64,000 bases of DNA from Aureimonas sp. OT7 (GCF_014844055.1 NZ_CP062167.1:3137501-3201500); one strand, 5' to 3'; positions 10,578 through 18,742 are shown, numbered from the stretch's first letter. Notes: a model not told the origin generated them from the letters alone. Translations and numbers: made by a program.

Positions 10578-11189
10578 ATGAGCGCCCAGGGGCTTGTCCA
10601 TGGCCCGCTTGGCGACGATTGCTTGCATGTCTGCGTGGACATGCAACGGCTGTTTGCGCCCGGCAGTCCATGGGAGGTTCCCTGGCTGGAGCCTGTTCTG
10701 CCCGCCGTCGAGAAACTTGCGTTCCGACATGCTGCGCGCACCGTATTCACCCGATTTGTGCCACCCGTACGCGCCGAGGAGATGCCCGGAAGCTGGCAGC
10801 GCTATTACCGGCGCTGGCATAGCGTGACCCTGGAGCAGATGGACTCGCAGTTCGTGGACCTGGTGCCGGCGCTTTCCCGGTTCGTCCCTCCCGCCTCAGT
10901 GGTCGACAAGCGCGTCTATTCGCCGTGGACGGAAGGCAATTTCGATCGGCTGCTGTCAGGAAGCGGCGTCACATCGATCGTCGTGACGGGCGGCGAGACT
11001 GATGTCTGTGTGCTTGCCACCATTCTTGGCGCTGTCGACCGGGGCTATCGGACCATCGTGGCCACCGACGCGATCTGCAGTTCGGCGGATGAAACCCATG
11101 ATGCGTTGATGCAGCTTTACCGGACGAGGTTCAGCGAGCAGATCGAAATGGCGACGGTTGAGGAAATCCTGGAAAGCTGGCGTTCATGA
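10578..11189 (+). CDS. Cysteine hydrolase of the isochorismatase superfamily
   Basis: A 203-residue cytosolic hydrolase. The isochorismatase-like catalytic triad is visible: Asp in HVCVDMQRLF, Lys in VVDKRVYSPW, and Cys in the TGGETDVCVLAT nucleophile loop. Members cleave isochorismate, nicotinamide, ureidoacrylate or related amides; nothing here fixes the substrate. The ATG at 10578 lacks a strong ribosome binding site, so the start is tentative. Its 3' end overlaps that of the convergent DUF421 gene by 6 bases. Confidence 0.82.
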   Translation: MSAQGLVHGPLGDDCLHVCVDMQRLFAPGSPWEVPWLEPVLPAVEKLAFRHAARTVFTRFVPPVRAEEMPGSWQRYYRRWHSVTLEQMDSQFVDLVPALSRFVPPASVVDKRVYSPWTEGNFDRLLSGSGVTSIVVTGGETDVCVLATILGAVDRGYRTIVATDAICSSADETHDALMQLYRTRFSEQIEMATVEEILESWRS

Positions 11190-11639
11190 CGAGGCCGCCG
11201 TGTCGCGCCGAATGAAACTGAACTTGCCCTGTGGCTCCAGGATGCCCCACGCGACATCCTCCATCGCCCCGATGCCCGCTTGCCGCATCTCGCTCTCCAC
11301 CTCGGCGCGCGTTACCCTGTCGCGTCGCAGATTGTCCTCGATCAGGCATCCGTCTCGAATGACGATGCGCGGCTCCCCGTCGAGCAGCTTTTCCGCACGT
11401 GGAAACAGGTAGGTGACCCAACTCAGCACCAGCCCCCAGAAGGCGAAGGTGACGATGGCCAGCGTCGCCCCGGTAAGACTGAAGTCATTGTGCGTCACAC
11501 CCTGCTGTATCAAGTCGCCCATGACGACGAGAACAACGAATTCAAACGGCGTCATCTGCCCGAGTTCGCGCTTGCCGAGCAGGCGCAGCAGCAGAAAGAG
11601 TATCGCGAACATCGCGGTCGCGCGCAGGACGATATCCAT
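11184..11639 (-). CDS. DUF421 (YetF-like) membrane protein
   Basis: A 151-residue inner-membrane protein. Three hydrophobic segments occupy about residues 1-80 (LRATAMFAILFLLLRLLGKRELGQMTPFEFVV is typical of the family). The cytosolic DUF421 domain follows, with DGEPRIVIRDGCLIEDNLRRDRVT and a C-terminal GILEPQGKFSFI strand. The YetF/DUF421 family is implicated in spore and envelope functions in Bacillus but is otherwise uncharacterised. The start is ATG 11639, where TAATG overlaps the stop of the upstream gene, implying coupled translation. Confidence 0.82.
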   Translation of the reverse strand: MDIVLRATAMFAILFLLLRLLGKRELGQMTPFEFVVLVVMGDLIQQGVTHNDFSLTGATLAIVTFAFWGLVLSWVTYLFPRAEKLLDGEPRIVIRDGCLIEDNLRRDRVTRAEVESEMRQAGIGAMEDVAWGILEPQGKFSFIRRDTAASS

Positions 11640-12160
11640 TACGGCCACACTTTCAGTTCGAGAGGCTGGCGCAGAAGTTCGCGCTGGCCGTCATACAGCC
11701 TTACGACGCCCGACGTTCCCCACATCAGATCGGGATTGATCTGGAAATCCGCCTTGACGTGCAATGAGGCGCCAGCACCGAGCGGGCCGTATGAATAGCG
11801 GAAACCGCCGTCTCCATACGTTTCATCGGCGGCCGCCGGAATCATGCTGTTCTGCGTCTGGCGACTCCAGAGATCCGGTTCCACCGCGACCACGACGTCT
11901 TCGATGTCGCGTTCGGCCGTGACATCGATGGTGACTTCAAAGAAGAGACCGCTTCTGACGATCGACGGCGCACTGACGGCCATGCGCGCCACGGGGCCCT
12001 CGGTCACAAGGGGCGGCGGCATACGCCCTCCCATCCATCCGGTCAGGCCGGCCCCGAGAAAGACGGCCAGCAGCAATATCGAGATCGGGCTTGCGTGGCG
12101 ATGCAGCGCGCTGCGTGGGCTGGCGTGCCCGGAATGCAGTCCATCGGGATAATTCACCAT
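11639..12160 (-). CDS. Membrane-anchored hypothetical protein, all-beta ectodomain
   Basis: A 173-residue protein I cannot assign to a named family. A short cytosolic N-terminus with several His residues is followed by one hydrophobic segment (ISILLLAVFLGAGLTGWMGG, about residues 26-45). The remainder is beta-strand rich and Ig-like in pattern (SGLFFEVTIDVTAERDIEDVV, GGFRYSYGPLGAGASLHVKADF, GVVRLYDGQRELLRQPLELKV) and should lie in the periplasm. It is translationally coupled through TAATG to the DUF421 protein, so the two probably act together in the inner membrane. Confidence 0.65.
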   Translation of the reverse strand: MVNYPDGLHSGHASPRSALHRHASPISILLLAVFLGAGLTGWMGGRMPPPLVTEGPVARMAVSAPSIVRSGLFFEVTIDVTAERDIEDVVVAVEPDLWSRQTQNSMIPAAADETYGDGGFRYSYGPLGAGASLHVKADFQINPDLMWGTSGVVRLYDGQRELLRQPLELKVWP

Positions 12161-12324
12161 GCGCGATGTCCGACACCTGGCTTCAGTAAAGATGCCATCG
12201 AGCTACACACACAATGTAGGGGTGTCGGAGCGGTGAGCAATCCCTCCCCGTCCCAGTTCGTCGCACCGACGGAACGGAGCTGGCCGGCGCTCCTTATGTC
12301 CTTCAACGAAGCATGGAGGATGCA

Positions 12325-12588
12325 ATGTCCAGAACAAGCAATGTCGGCGAAAACCCGAACGAGAAGATGCCGGATGGCAAGCCGCTGAAGCCGGGCGAGG
12401 TCGTGACCGACGATGACGCCAGCTCGGCCGAGATGGAACGCGAAGTCGAGGAAGACCTCGACGAAATGGACGAGGACGGCGACGCGGAAGACATCGACGA
12501 TGTCGGCGCCGAAGGCCTGCGTCTGCCAACCGATGACGGCCGCCCGGGCCATGGCGATAAAGACGACGAGTTGCCCGGATTGGCCTGA
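12325..12588 (+). CDS. Small very acidic hypothetical protein
   Basis: An 87-residue protein without recognisable domain. The middle is dominated by Asp and Glu (EREVEEDLDEMDEDGDAEDIDD), giving a very low isoelectric point, and it looks intrinsically disordered. I place the start at ATG 12325, because GGAGG lies 5 bases before it; an in-frame ATG at 12313 overlaps that site. A GGAAC motif occurs about 50 bases upstream, as for two other small genes nearby. A terminator hairpin follows at 12614. Confidence 0.65.
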   Translation: MSRTSNVGENPNEKMPDGKPLKPGEVVTDDDASSAEMEREVEEDLDEMDEDGDAEDIDDVGAEGLRLPTDDGRPGHGDKDDELPGLA

Positions 12589-12613
12589 CGTCCAATTGCA
12601 GCAACCCGATCGA

Positions 12614-12637
12614 GGGCTCGCTTCGGCGAGCCCGTTT
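12614..12637 (+). terminator. Rho-independent terminator
   Basis: An 8-bp stem GGGCTCGC/GCGAGCCC closed by TTCG and followed by GTTTC, 25 bases after the acidic protein gene. Confidence 0.75.
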
Positions 12638-12743
12638 CAGGAAGCTCAAAACCGTCCCAAAGACAATCGAACGCATTGCTGGCGCGGGGTTTGCGGAACG
12701 GTTCCGCCCCGACGCCAGCGTTGCCGCAAGACAGGAGGCAGTC

Positions 12744-13067
12744 ATGCCGAACGACATAGATCAGGCCGCGAACAAGATTGACGACCGTACGCAGCCCGGC
12801 GGCCAGCACCGCCCGATGACGGTCGAGGAGAAATTGGATACGGCGCTGGAGGATACGTTTCCGACATCCGATCCCGTGCCGCCGAGCCATGTGGATGGAC
12901 CTGAAGTCGTCCAGACGAACAAGCCGGACCATGCCGACAAGGGCCCGGCGGAACGAAAGGGATTGTCACCCACCTACGACGATGGGGTCGAGCTGGGAGA
13001 AGAGGACGCTCCGCTCGACGATGCCGGAAACCCCCTGAACGACGATGCCGGCTCGGGCCGCCGATGA
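12744..13067 (+). CDS. Small acidic hypothetical protein with an ALEDTFPTSDP motif
   Basis: A 107-residue, probably disordered protein rich in Asp, Pro and Gly. It contains VEEKLDTALEDTFPTSDPVP (about residues 27-46). Variants of this motif (ALEETFPASDP) recur in many small alphaproteobacterial proteins of unknown role, often near stress genes. Start ATG 12744 follows an ACAGGAGG-type site. The stop overlaps the start of the next gene by ATGA, so the two are co-translated. Confidence 0.68.
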   Translation: MPNDIDQAANKIDDRTQPGGQHRPMTVEEKLDTALEDTFPTSDPVPPSHVDGPEVVQTNKPDHADKGPAERKGLSPTYDDGVELGEEDAPLDDAGNPLNDDAGSGRR

Positions 13068-13303
13068 GCATCACCGACAAGGGGCACTCCATCCTCGTCT
13101 TTGCCGCCTACCACCAGCTGGCTAGCGGGGAAGCCGTCCGGGACGTCGTGCTGAACGACGGGTCGGGCCACCGCGCCGATCCGGATGGCCTGTCCGAACT
13201 GGCGAACGCGGAGATGATCGAAGTCGACGACGGTCGTGGCCGCCTTACCGACCGCGGTCTTGCGGCATTGGACCGCTTGATCGACGCCATACGCGCAGCA
13301 TAG
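13064..13303 (+). CDS. Small hypothetical protein, winged-helix-like
   Basis: A 79-residue protein. Its alternating pattern (GHSILVFAAYHQLASGE, DPDGLSELANAEMIEVDDGRG, LTDRGLAALDRLIDAIR) resembles a small winged-helix fold with a wing at DDGRGRLTDRG. No family is recognised. It overlaps the upstream acidic gene by 4 bases and ends just before a terminator shared with convergent chrA. Confidence 0.6.
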   Translation: MSITDKGHSILVFAAYHQLASGEAVRDVVLNDGSGHRADPDGLSELANAEMIEVDDGRGRLTDRGLAALDRLIDAIRAA

Positions 13304-13340
13304 CGCTGCATCTCAACGAAGATGGGTCCGAACAACCGCA

Positions 13341-13372
13341 AGGCGGCCGGCAATTCAAGCCGGCCGCCTTTT
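13341..13372. terminator. Rho-independent terminator between convergent genes
   Basis: A perfect 11-bp stem AGGCGGCCGGC/GCCGGCCGCCT with a 7-base loop, followed by TTTTC on the plus strand. It lies between the small winged-helix-like gene and chrA. Confidence 0.82.
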
Positions 13373-14599
13373 CTATGCAGCGGCCATCAGGACGCCGCCC
13401 AGCGCTCCAAACACGACGACGAGCCACGGTGAAACCTTCCACGCGGTGAGCAGGACGAAACAGGCCACTGCGAGGGCAAAGGACAGTTGGTCGACGACGG
13501 CGCTCTTCAATAACGGATCATAAAGTGCCGCTGCGAGGATTCCGACCACCGCGGCGTTGGCTCCGCGCATGAGAGCCTGGGCACCCGGACGGCTTCGCAG
13601 GACGTCCCAGAACGCCATTGCACCGGCAAGCAGAAGGAAGCCCGGCAGGAAGATCACCGACAGAGCGATGGCCGCTCCGACAAGGCGGCTCGGCACGCCC
13701 GGCAGAAGCGCCCCCAGATAGGCAGCGAAGGAAAACAGGGGACCCGGCACCGCCTGTGCCGCCCCGTATCCCGCCAGGAACGTATCTGTGGACAGCCAAC
13801 CGGTCTGCACGGTCTCGGCTTCCAGCAAGGGCAGAACCACATGGCCGCCCCCGAACACCAGCGCGCCGGATCTGTAGAATGCGTCGACGACCGCAAGTGT
13901 ATCGGAGCCGGAAACGGAGGCGACCAAGGGAAGGCCGACAAGCAGAAGCAGGAACATTGCCAGGCTGCCGGCGCCCACGGCACCCGAGACACCGAAATAC
14001 AGCTTGGTGGGCAACTGCGAGGCTCGGGAACGGCACCAGACAAGCCCTGCGCCCGCACCTGCGGCAATTGCGGCGACCTGGCCGAACGCTCCCGGCAGGA
14101 GCGCCAGAACCAGGACGGCCGCAGCCGCGATCAGTGCGCGTTCGCGATCCGGGCAAAGGCTTCGGGCCATTCCAAGAACGGCCTGTGCGACGATTGCCAC
14201 CGCGACGATCTTCAGGCCCAGAAGCGCGCCGTCCCCGAGCGGCCCGCCGAACGCGCCGGCACTATACGCAAAGGCGACCATGAGGATCGCCGACGGGAGG
14301 GTGAACATGGCAAAGGCCGCCAGCGCACCGTATGGGCCTGCCCGCAGGAAACCCAGCGCAGCGCCGACCTGGCTTGAAGTCGGTCCCGGCAGGAATTGGC
14401 ACAAGGCAACGAGATCGCCGTAGCCGCCATCGTCGATCCAGCCGCGCCGTACCACGAACTCGTCGCGGAAGTAGCCGAGATGCGCGATCGGACCGCCGAA
14501 GGAGGTCAAGCCCAGCTTCAGGAAGGCAAGCATGACCTCCTTCGGCGAGCCTTGAGGCCGAGACGTCGGGCTGGCCGGCGTGTACGGGGCGTCCTTCAT
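13373..14599 (-). CDS. chrA: Chromate transporter, long-chain ChrA
   Basis: Inner-membrane efflux protein for chromate in the CHR superfamily. The 408-residue product has two homologous halves, the length of the bidomain form. The first half has the signature FLKLGLTSFGGPIAHLGYF and the QFLPGPTSSQVGAALGF motif. The second repeats the pattern with FYRSGALVFGGGHVVLPLLE and AAQAVPGPLFSFAAYLGALL. About ten hydrophobic helices are visible. It stands alone; no chrB regulator is adjacent. Start ATG 14599 has only a weak ribosome binding site. Confidence 0.93.
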   Translation of the reverse strand: MKDAPYTPASPTSRPQGSPKEVMLAFLKLGLTSFGGPIAHLGYFRDEFVVRRGWIDDGGYGDLVALCQFLPGPTSSQVGAALGFLRAGPYGALAAFAMFTLPSAILMVAFAYSAGAFGGPLGDGALLGLKIVAVAIVAQAVLGMARSLCPDRERALIAAAAVLVLALLPGAFGQVAAIAAGAGAGLVWCRSRASQLPTKLYFGVSGAVGAGSLAMFLLLLVGLPLVASVSGSDTLAVVDAFYRSGALVFGGGHVVLPLLEAETVQTGWLSTDTFLAGYGAAQAVPGPLFSFAAYLGALLPGVPSRLVGAAIALSVIFLPGFLLLAGAMAFWDVLRSRPGAQALMRGANAAVVGILAAALYDPLLKSAVVDQLSFALAVACFVLLTAWKVSPWLVVVFGALGGVLMAAA

Positions 14600-14707
14600 C
14601 GGTGTCTGATCCGGCAGTCTGCCTGTTCGGCGTGGAAAGCGAGGCGCCAGATGGCACGGCGGATATGACAGGGGGGTGACGACGCGATCAACCTGACCGC
14701 TTCTGCC

Positions 14708-14974
14708 TCATAAGCGGTCGGGGCGGCGGCGCCCAAGTCTGGCGAATTGCGCGTCCAGCTTGAGTTGCGCGGAATCGGGTTCTGCGAATCCTCCATCGAC
14801 CAGCCCGTTGCGCCATCCGTGCCAGTAGGCGCGAGACACCTCGTCCATTGCGCAAGGGAGGCCGCCGAGCCCGTCGAGATAGCCGCACAGCACGTCCCCC
14901 TCATCCAAAGTACGAAACTCCGCGACGGTTTCGACGGGTTGAAAGATCTGCACGGACAATGACCCCTTCACCAA
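14708..14974 (-). CDS. Small hypothetical protein with a YWHGWRNG motif
   Basis: An 88-residue protein. Its core, DVLCGYLDGLGG then SRAYWHGWRNGLVDGG and a terminal AQFARLG, matches a recurring but uncharacterised small-protein pattern in Hyphomicrobiales; the YxHGWxNG part recalls ribosome modulation factor. That resemblance is my inference only. It lies 108 bases upstream of chrA on the same strand. Confidence 0.6.
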   Translation of the reverse strand: MVKGSLSVQIFQPVETVAEFRTLDEGDVLCGYLDGLGGLPCAMDEVSRAYWHGWRNGLVDGGFAEPDSAQLKLDAQFARLGRRRPDRL

Positions 14975-15011
14975 ATGGGATACCCGTTAGCCGCCGGGGC
15001 TTTCACTGACC

Positions 15012-15070
15012 CTACCGGGGCCGTCAGAATAACGGTGCCCGGCCGCATCGTCATCCTCCTGCCCCGGTAG
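15012..15070 (+). promoter_or_regulatory. Long-spaced inverted repeat upstream of the FeeM-like gene
   Basis: Arms CTACCGGGGC (15012-15021) and GCCCCGGTAG (15061-15070) are perfect and 39 bases apart, 50 bases before the ATG of the acyltransferase gene. It could be an operator, two half-sites or the base of a leader stem. Function is unproven. Confidence 0.4.
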
Positions 15071-15119
15071 ACCCCGGGGCCGACGACCGACTGGGCTGCT
15101 CCAACAATGAGGCCCATCG

Positions 15120-15896
15120 ATGAACCATACTCTGTCGCCTTTCCCGGCCGATACGCAATCGCAGCATGACGCGGTAGCGCAAGCGCCGTCCAGGACGCCG
15201 CAGTCGCGGCGCGTCCGCTCTGCCACCCGAACGGACAATTATGTGGCACGGCTTGCCGTCGCTGATTCGGTCCGCGAGGATGCCTACCGCGTCCGCTATC
15301 GCAGTTATGTAGCGGGTGGGCATATCGAGCCGAACGCATCCGGCCTGTTCAAAGACGTCTATGACGACATGCCGAATGCCAGCACCATCGTGATCTACGA
15401 TCGCGACGTCCCCATAGCCTCGGTACGCACCTGCACGCTGGCGCGGGGAACGGACCTGACCTCACCGGCACGCGACGCATTTCGCGATGAAGTCGACGAC
15501 CTGTTGAACAAGGACGAGGGCAATCCGTTTTCCGGCCGCGGTATCGAGGTGACGCGCCTGGTTCGCAGCCCTGAGGCGGAAAACAACCAGGGATTGGTAT
15601 TCCTACTCTATCGCATGGCCGGATATGTGGCCCTGTGTGCCCATAGCCAGGTGCATCTGGCCTGCGTCCGCGCCAACCACGCGCCCTTCTATCGTCGCCT
15701 CGGCTATGAGGCGGCATCCGACCTGCGCCCCTATCCCGGGCTGAGTTGTCCCATGCGCCTGATGGCAAGCGACCGCACGCGTTACGACAAGGTGCGCCAG
15801 GCGGTCCCCGCCATGGACCCGCTGGCAGGATCCACCGGCAATCTCGACGGCTTCTTCAAGGGCGAAGCCATAACCCTGTCGCTGAAGGGAGCCTGA
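15120..15896 (+). CDS. FeeM-like N-acyl amino acid synthase (GNAT fold)
   Basis: Predicted acyltransferase related to FeeM, which joins an acyl chain from acyl carrier protein to an amino acid, and more distantly to acyl-homoserine-lactone synthases. The 258-residue product has a variable Ser/Gln-rich N-terminus (about 1-40) and the diagnostic block REDAYRVRYRSYVAGGHIEPN (about 57-77). GNAT-type strands follow (TIVIYDRDVPIASVRTCTL, GIEVTRLVRSPE), then an HLACVRANHAPFYRRLGYE segment typical of the family. Start ATG 15120 has a weak ribosome binding site. The methyltransferase gene starts 3 bases after its stop. The exact amino acid and chain length cannot be read from sequence. Confidence 0.75.
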   Translation: MNHTLSPFPADTQSQHDAVAQAPSRTPQSRRVRSATRTDNYVARLAVADSVREDAYRVRYRSYVAGGHIEPNASGLFKDVYDDMPNASTIVIYDRDVPIASVRTCTLARGTDLTSPARDAFRDEVDDLLNKDEGNPFSGRGIEVTRLVRSPEAENNQGLVFLLYRMAGYVALCAHSQVHLACVRANHAPFYRRLGYEAASDLRPYPGLSCPMRLMASDRTRYDKVRQAVPAMDPLAGSTGNLDGFFKGEAITLSLKGA

Positions 15897-15899
15897 GCG

Positions 15900-16454
15900 A
15901 TGCTGTATAGTCTGGTCATCCTCTTCACCATCATCCCCCTCGCCTCGTTCAGCTGGGGCCTGCAGCGACATTTCCGCGCACCGGACGGCATGCCGTCCGG
16001 TATGCGCGCCCTGACCGCCGCCAGCACCATCGCCAGCGCGCTGTTTCTATATCTGGTGGTCACGCGCGGTGTTGCCGGCGTGCCGGCCGCAGGCTTCATT
16101 GCCTTGTCCTGCGCATCCACGGCGCTGTTCTGGTGGGCGGTTCGGGCGACGAGCCACAGGCCGCCGCAACTGGCGCATAGCGAAGCCGACCCCGACGCGC
16201 TTCACCAGGAGGGTCCCTACGCCTATGTGCGCCATCCGTTCTATCTGGCCTACTGCCTGTTCTGGTTCGGTACGGGGGTGGCCGCGGGCGGAATTCAATG
16301 GCTGGTCGCGACTCCTTTAATCATATGGTATTTCGCAATTGCAAAAACTGAGGAAAGACGCTTTCTCACTACGTCGATGGCGACGTCCTACACGGAGTAC
16401 CGGTGTCGGACGGGAATGATCGTTCCAAAGGTGCACGGGATGCTGCGGCGGTGA
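15900..16454 (+). CDS. ICMT/PEMT-like integral-membrane methyltransferase
   Basis: A 184-residue membrane protein with about five hydrophobic segments. It carries the isoprenylcysteine carboxyl methyltransferase-type motif EGPYAYVRHPFYLAY (about residues 101-115) and a late TEERRF/SYTEYRCR segment that completes the SAM site. Family members methylate lipid substrates at the membrane, including carboxylates (ICMT) and amines (PEMT). It is separated by 3 bases from the FeeM-like gene and overlaps the GGDEF-EAL gene as TGATG. The context suggests methylation of the product of the FeeM-like enzyme; this is inference. Confidence 0.78.
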   Translation: MLYSLVILFTIIPLASFSWGLQRHFRAPDGMPSGMRALTAASTIASALFLYLVVTRGVAGVPAAGFIALSCASTALFWWAVRATSHRPPQLAHSEADPDALHQEGPYAYVRHPFYLAYCLFWFGTGVAAGGIQWLVATPLIIWYFAIAKTEERRFLTTSMATSYTEYRCRTGMIVPKVHGMLRR

Positions 16455-18742
16455 TGCGTTGGAATTCAGTGCAGGCTTTGTCGAGGAGAGGCGCAGCGAC
16501 GCTGCGCCGCCTTCTCAGACTGAAGCCACCGCAGTCCCGCCAGGACGACGAAACGCTTCACGACCAGGCAAGCCTGCTCTTCTATCTGAGCATGCTCTTC
16601 GCTGCGACGGGCGTCGTCAACGCGATCTTCATCGTCGTCAACTTCCGCCCTCTCGAACGCCCGCTGATGCCGTTGGCGGGCGCGGCCATCCTTTTCATCT
16701 ACGCCCTGATCCTGCATGCGGCGCGATGCTGGCGGCGCAGCAACCGTGCATTCGCCTATATCAGGCGCGCATGCATCCTGTACTTCGCGCTGGGCGTCGC
16801 CTGGGGCGCCTTCATCAACCTGCTCGCCTACCACGGAGAGGCCGGGCAACACGCTTTGATCATCGGCCTTGCGCTGGGTGTCGTTTCCACGCCGATCATC
16901 TGCGTTCCGGCCATCGTCGCCTTCGCCTTCTTCGTGCCGGTCGCAACGCTGTCGATCATCGCGGTGGCATTCCTCGGCATGGCCGACGCGGTCACGGCCA
17001 TCGCCTTCACCTCCTATACGCTCTACGCCATCGTCGGCATCATCTGTACCAACCTTGCCTTCGACGGTCGCTCCAGGGCGCAGGCCGCGCTTCGGCGCGA
17101 GATCACCACGGTGAACATCTTTCTCCGGGAGTTTCAGGAGGGGTCTTCCGACTGGCTGTGGGAAACCGACGCGCGGGGCCGCCTGCGGTCGATGCCGGCC
17201 AACCTGGCGCTTCTTCCCGGCGTGGATACCGACGCGGCGGCCGAAAGACGCCTCGACACCATCCTGCAGGCGTCCGAAAAAGCCGACAGCCACCCACAAC
17301 TCGCGGACTTCATAGAAAAAGGGCTTGCCTTCCGCGATATCACCGCGACCGCCAGAAGCGGCATCCAGCAACGCTGGTTCCTGTTGACCGGACACCCTGT
17401 GCATAGCGACGACGGGCAGATTACCGGCTTCCGAGGTATCGGCCGCGATATCACCGAGCGCTACGAGGCAGACCGGAAACTGGCCTATATGGCGCGCCAC
17501 GACGGCCTGACCGGGCTCCTAAACCGCAAGGCCTTCGTGGCCCTGATCGAGGATGCCCGCCGCCGTGGCGGTCGTTTCGTGCTGGTCAGCATCGACCTCG
17601 ACAACTTCAAGTCGACCAACGACACCTACGGCCATCACCTGGGCGACCAGCTTCTAGCCACCGTCGCGGACCGTATCCGGTCCAGCCTGCGTCCATCGGA
17701 TGCGGCGGGGCGGCTCGGCGGCGACGAATTCGCCGTCCTGTTCGCCGACATGGACCTCGAAGCGGGCGTTGCGGCAGCAAACCGGCTGTCGGAGCGCATC
17801 ACCGCGCGCATGGTGCTGCATGGGCGCACCGTGAAGCCGAGCGCCAGCCTTGGCCTTGCCGCGTCGAAGGACGAGGGCACGGACGCCTCGCGGCTGTTCT
17901 TCATGGCCGATCTGGCGCTGTACAAGGCGAAAGCCGAGGGCAAGGGCATCGTCTGCTGTTTCACGCGCGAACTCGAGGAAGAGTATCACGCGCGGCTGCT
18001 TCAGGAAGGCGAACTCGCCGAAGCCATCGACGGCGGCCACATCGCCGTCGTCTACCAACCCATCGTCGATCTTTTTACCGGGCAGGTCGTCTGCGTGGAG
18101 GCGCTGGCGCGCTGGTGGCATCCTGACCGTGGCGCCGTATCGCCTGAAAAATTCATCCCCGTCGCCGAAGCCAGCGGGCTTATCGACCGGCTGGGAGAAC
18201 TGGTGCTGCGGCGCGCCTGCGAGGCCGCCGCCCAATGGCCGGCCAACGTGCAGGTCAATGTGAACCTGTCGCCGCAACAGTTGGCCAGCGGCCGTTTTCC
18301 GGGCCTGCTCGCCGATGTGCTCGCACAGACGGGCCTGGCGGCGTCCCGCCTCGGCATCGAAATCACCGAGAGCATCTTCATCGACTTCTTCGACGAGGCG
18401 CTCGACCAGCTCTCGAAGATCAAGGCCCTCGGCGTGAAGCTCGTGCTCGACGATTTCGGCACCGGCTACTCTTCGCTGGGCTATGTCCGCAAGATCAACG
18501 TCGATGGGCTGAAGATCGACGCCAGTTTCCTGCGCCAGCTTCCGGACCGGAAAGTAGAGGCGATCATCCGGACAGTTGCCCGCCTGACCGCCGACCTGAA
18601 CATTCATCTGGTGGCCGAAGGCATCGAAAACCACACGCAACTGCAATGGCTGCGCGCCAACGGCATTCATTTCGGCCAGGGCTACCTTTTGGGACGGCCA
18701 CGCGACGACCCGCCCATGGACAAGGTCGACATTTTTGCCTGA
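16454..18742 (+). CDS. Membrane PAS-GGDEF-EAL cyclic-di-GMP signalling protein
   Basis: A 762-residue bifunctional protein. N-terminal hydrophobic helices (about residues 35-200) form a membrane sensor. A PAS-like domain follows from about 220 (EFQEGSSDWLWETDARGRL) to DITERYEADRKL. The diguanylate cyclase domain has an intact GGDEF (422-426) and an RPSD inhibitory I-site (413-416). The phosphodiesterase domain has an intact EAL (549-551), ITESIF and DDFGTGYSSLGY. Both activities are therefore possible. I choose ATG 16454, which overlaps the upstream stop as TGATG; a GTG 51 bases upstream is less likely. It should read out or feed back on the upstream lipid-modifying pair. Confidence 0.9.
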   Translation: MRWNSVQALSRRGAATLRRLLRLKPPQSRQDDETLHDQASLLFYLSMLFAATGVVNAIFIVVNFRPLERPLMPLAGAAILFIYALILHAARCWRRSNRAFAYIRRACILYFALGVAWGAFINLLAYHGEAGQHALIIGLALGVVSTPIICVPAIVAFAFFVPVATLSIIAVAFLGMADAVTAIAFTSYTLYAIVGIICTNLAFDGRSRAQAALRREITTVNIFLREFQEGSSDWLWETDARGRLRSMPANLALLPGVDTDAAAERRLDTILQASEKADSHPQLADFIEKGLAFRDITATARSGIQQRWFLLTGHPVHSDDGQITGFRGIGRDITERYEADRKLAYMARHDGLTGLLNRKAFVALIEDARRRGGRFVLVSIDLDNFKSTNDTYGHHLGDQLLATVADRIRSSLRPSDAAGRLGGDEFAVLFADMDLEAGVAAANRLSERITARMVLHGRTVKPSASLGLAASKDEGTDASRLFFMADLALYKAKAEGKGIVCCFTRELEEEYHARLLQEGELAEAIDGGHIAVVYQPIVDLFTGQVVCVEALARWWHPDRGAVSPEKFIPVAEASGLIDRLGELVLRRACEAAAQWPANVQVNVNLSPQQLASGRFPGLLADVLAQTGLAASRLGIEITESIFIDFFDEALDQLSKIKALGVKLVLDDFGTGYSSLGYVRKINVDGLKIDASFLRQLPDRKVEAIIRTVARLTADLNIHLVAEGIENHTQLQWLRANGIHFGQGYLLGRPRDDPPMDKVDIFA

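Noticed and set aside
12695..12722. Complete EcfG promoter (GGAAC ... CGTT) before the second acidic gene
   Set aside because: The two elements are 19 bases apart, not the usual 16-17, so I do not call it a promoter.
8619..13303. Genomic island inserted at tRNA-Thr
   Set aside because: No integrase, no repeated tRNA 3' end and no composition change was seen; the small stress genes are typical of this group.
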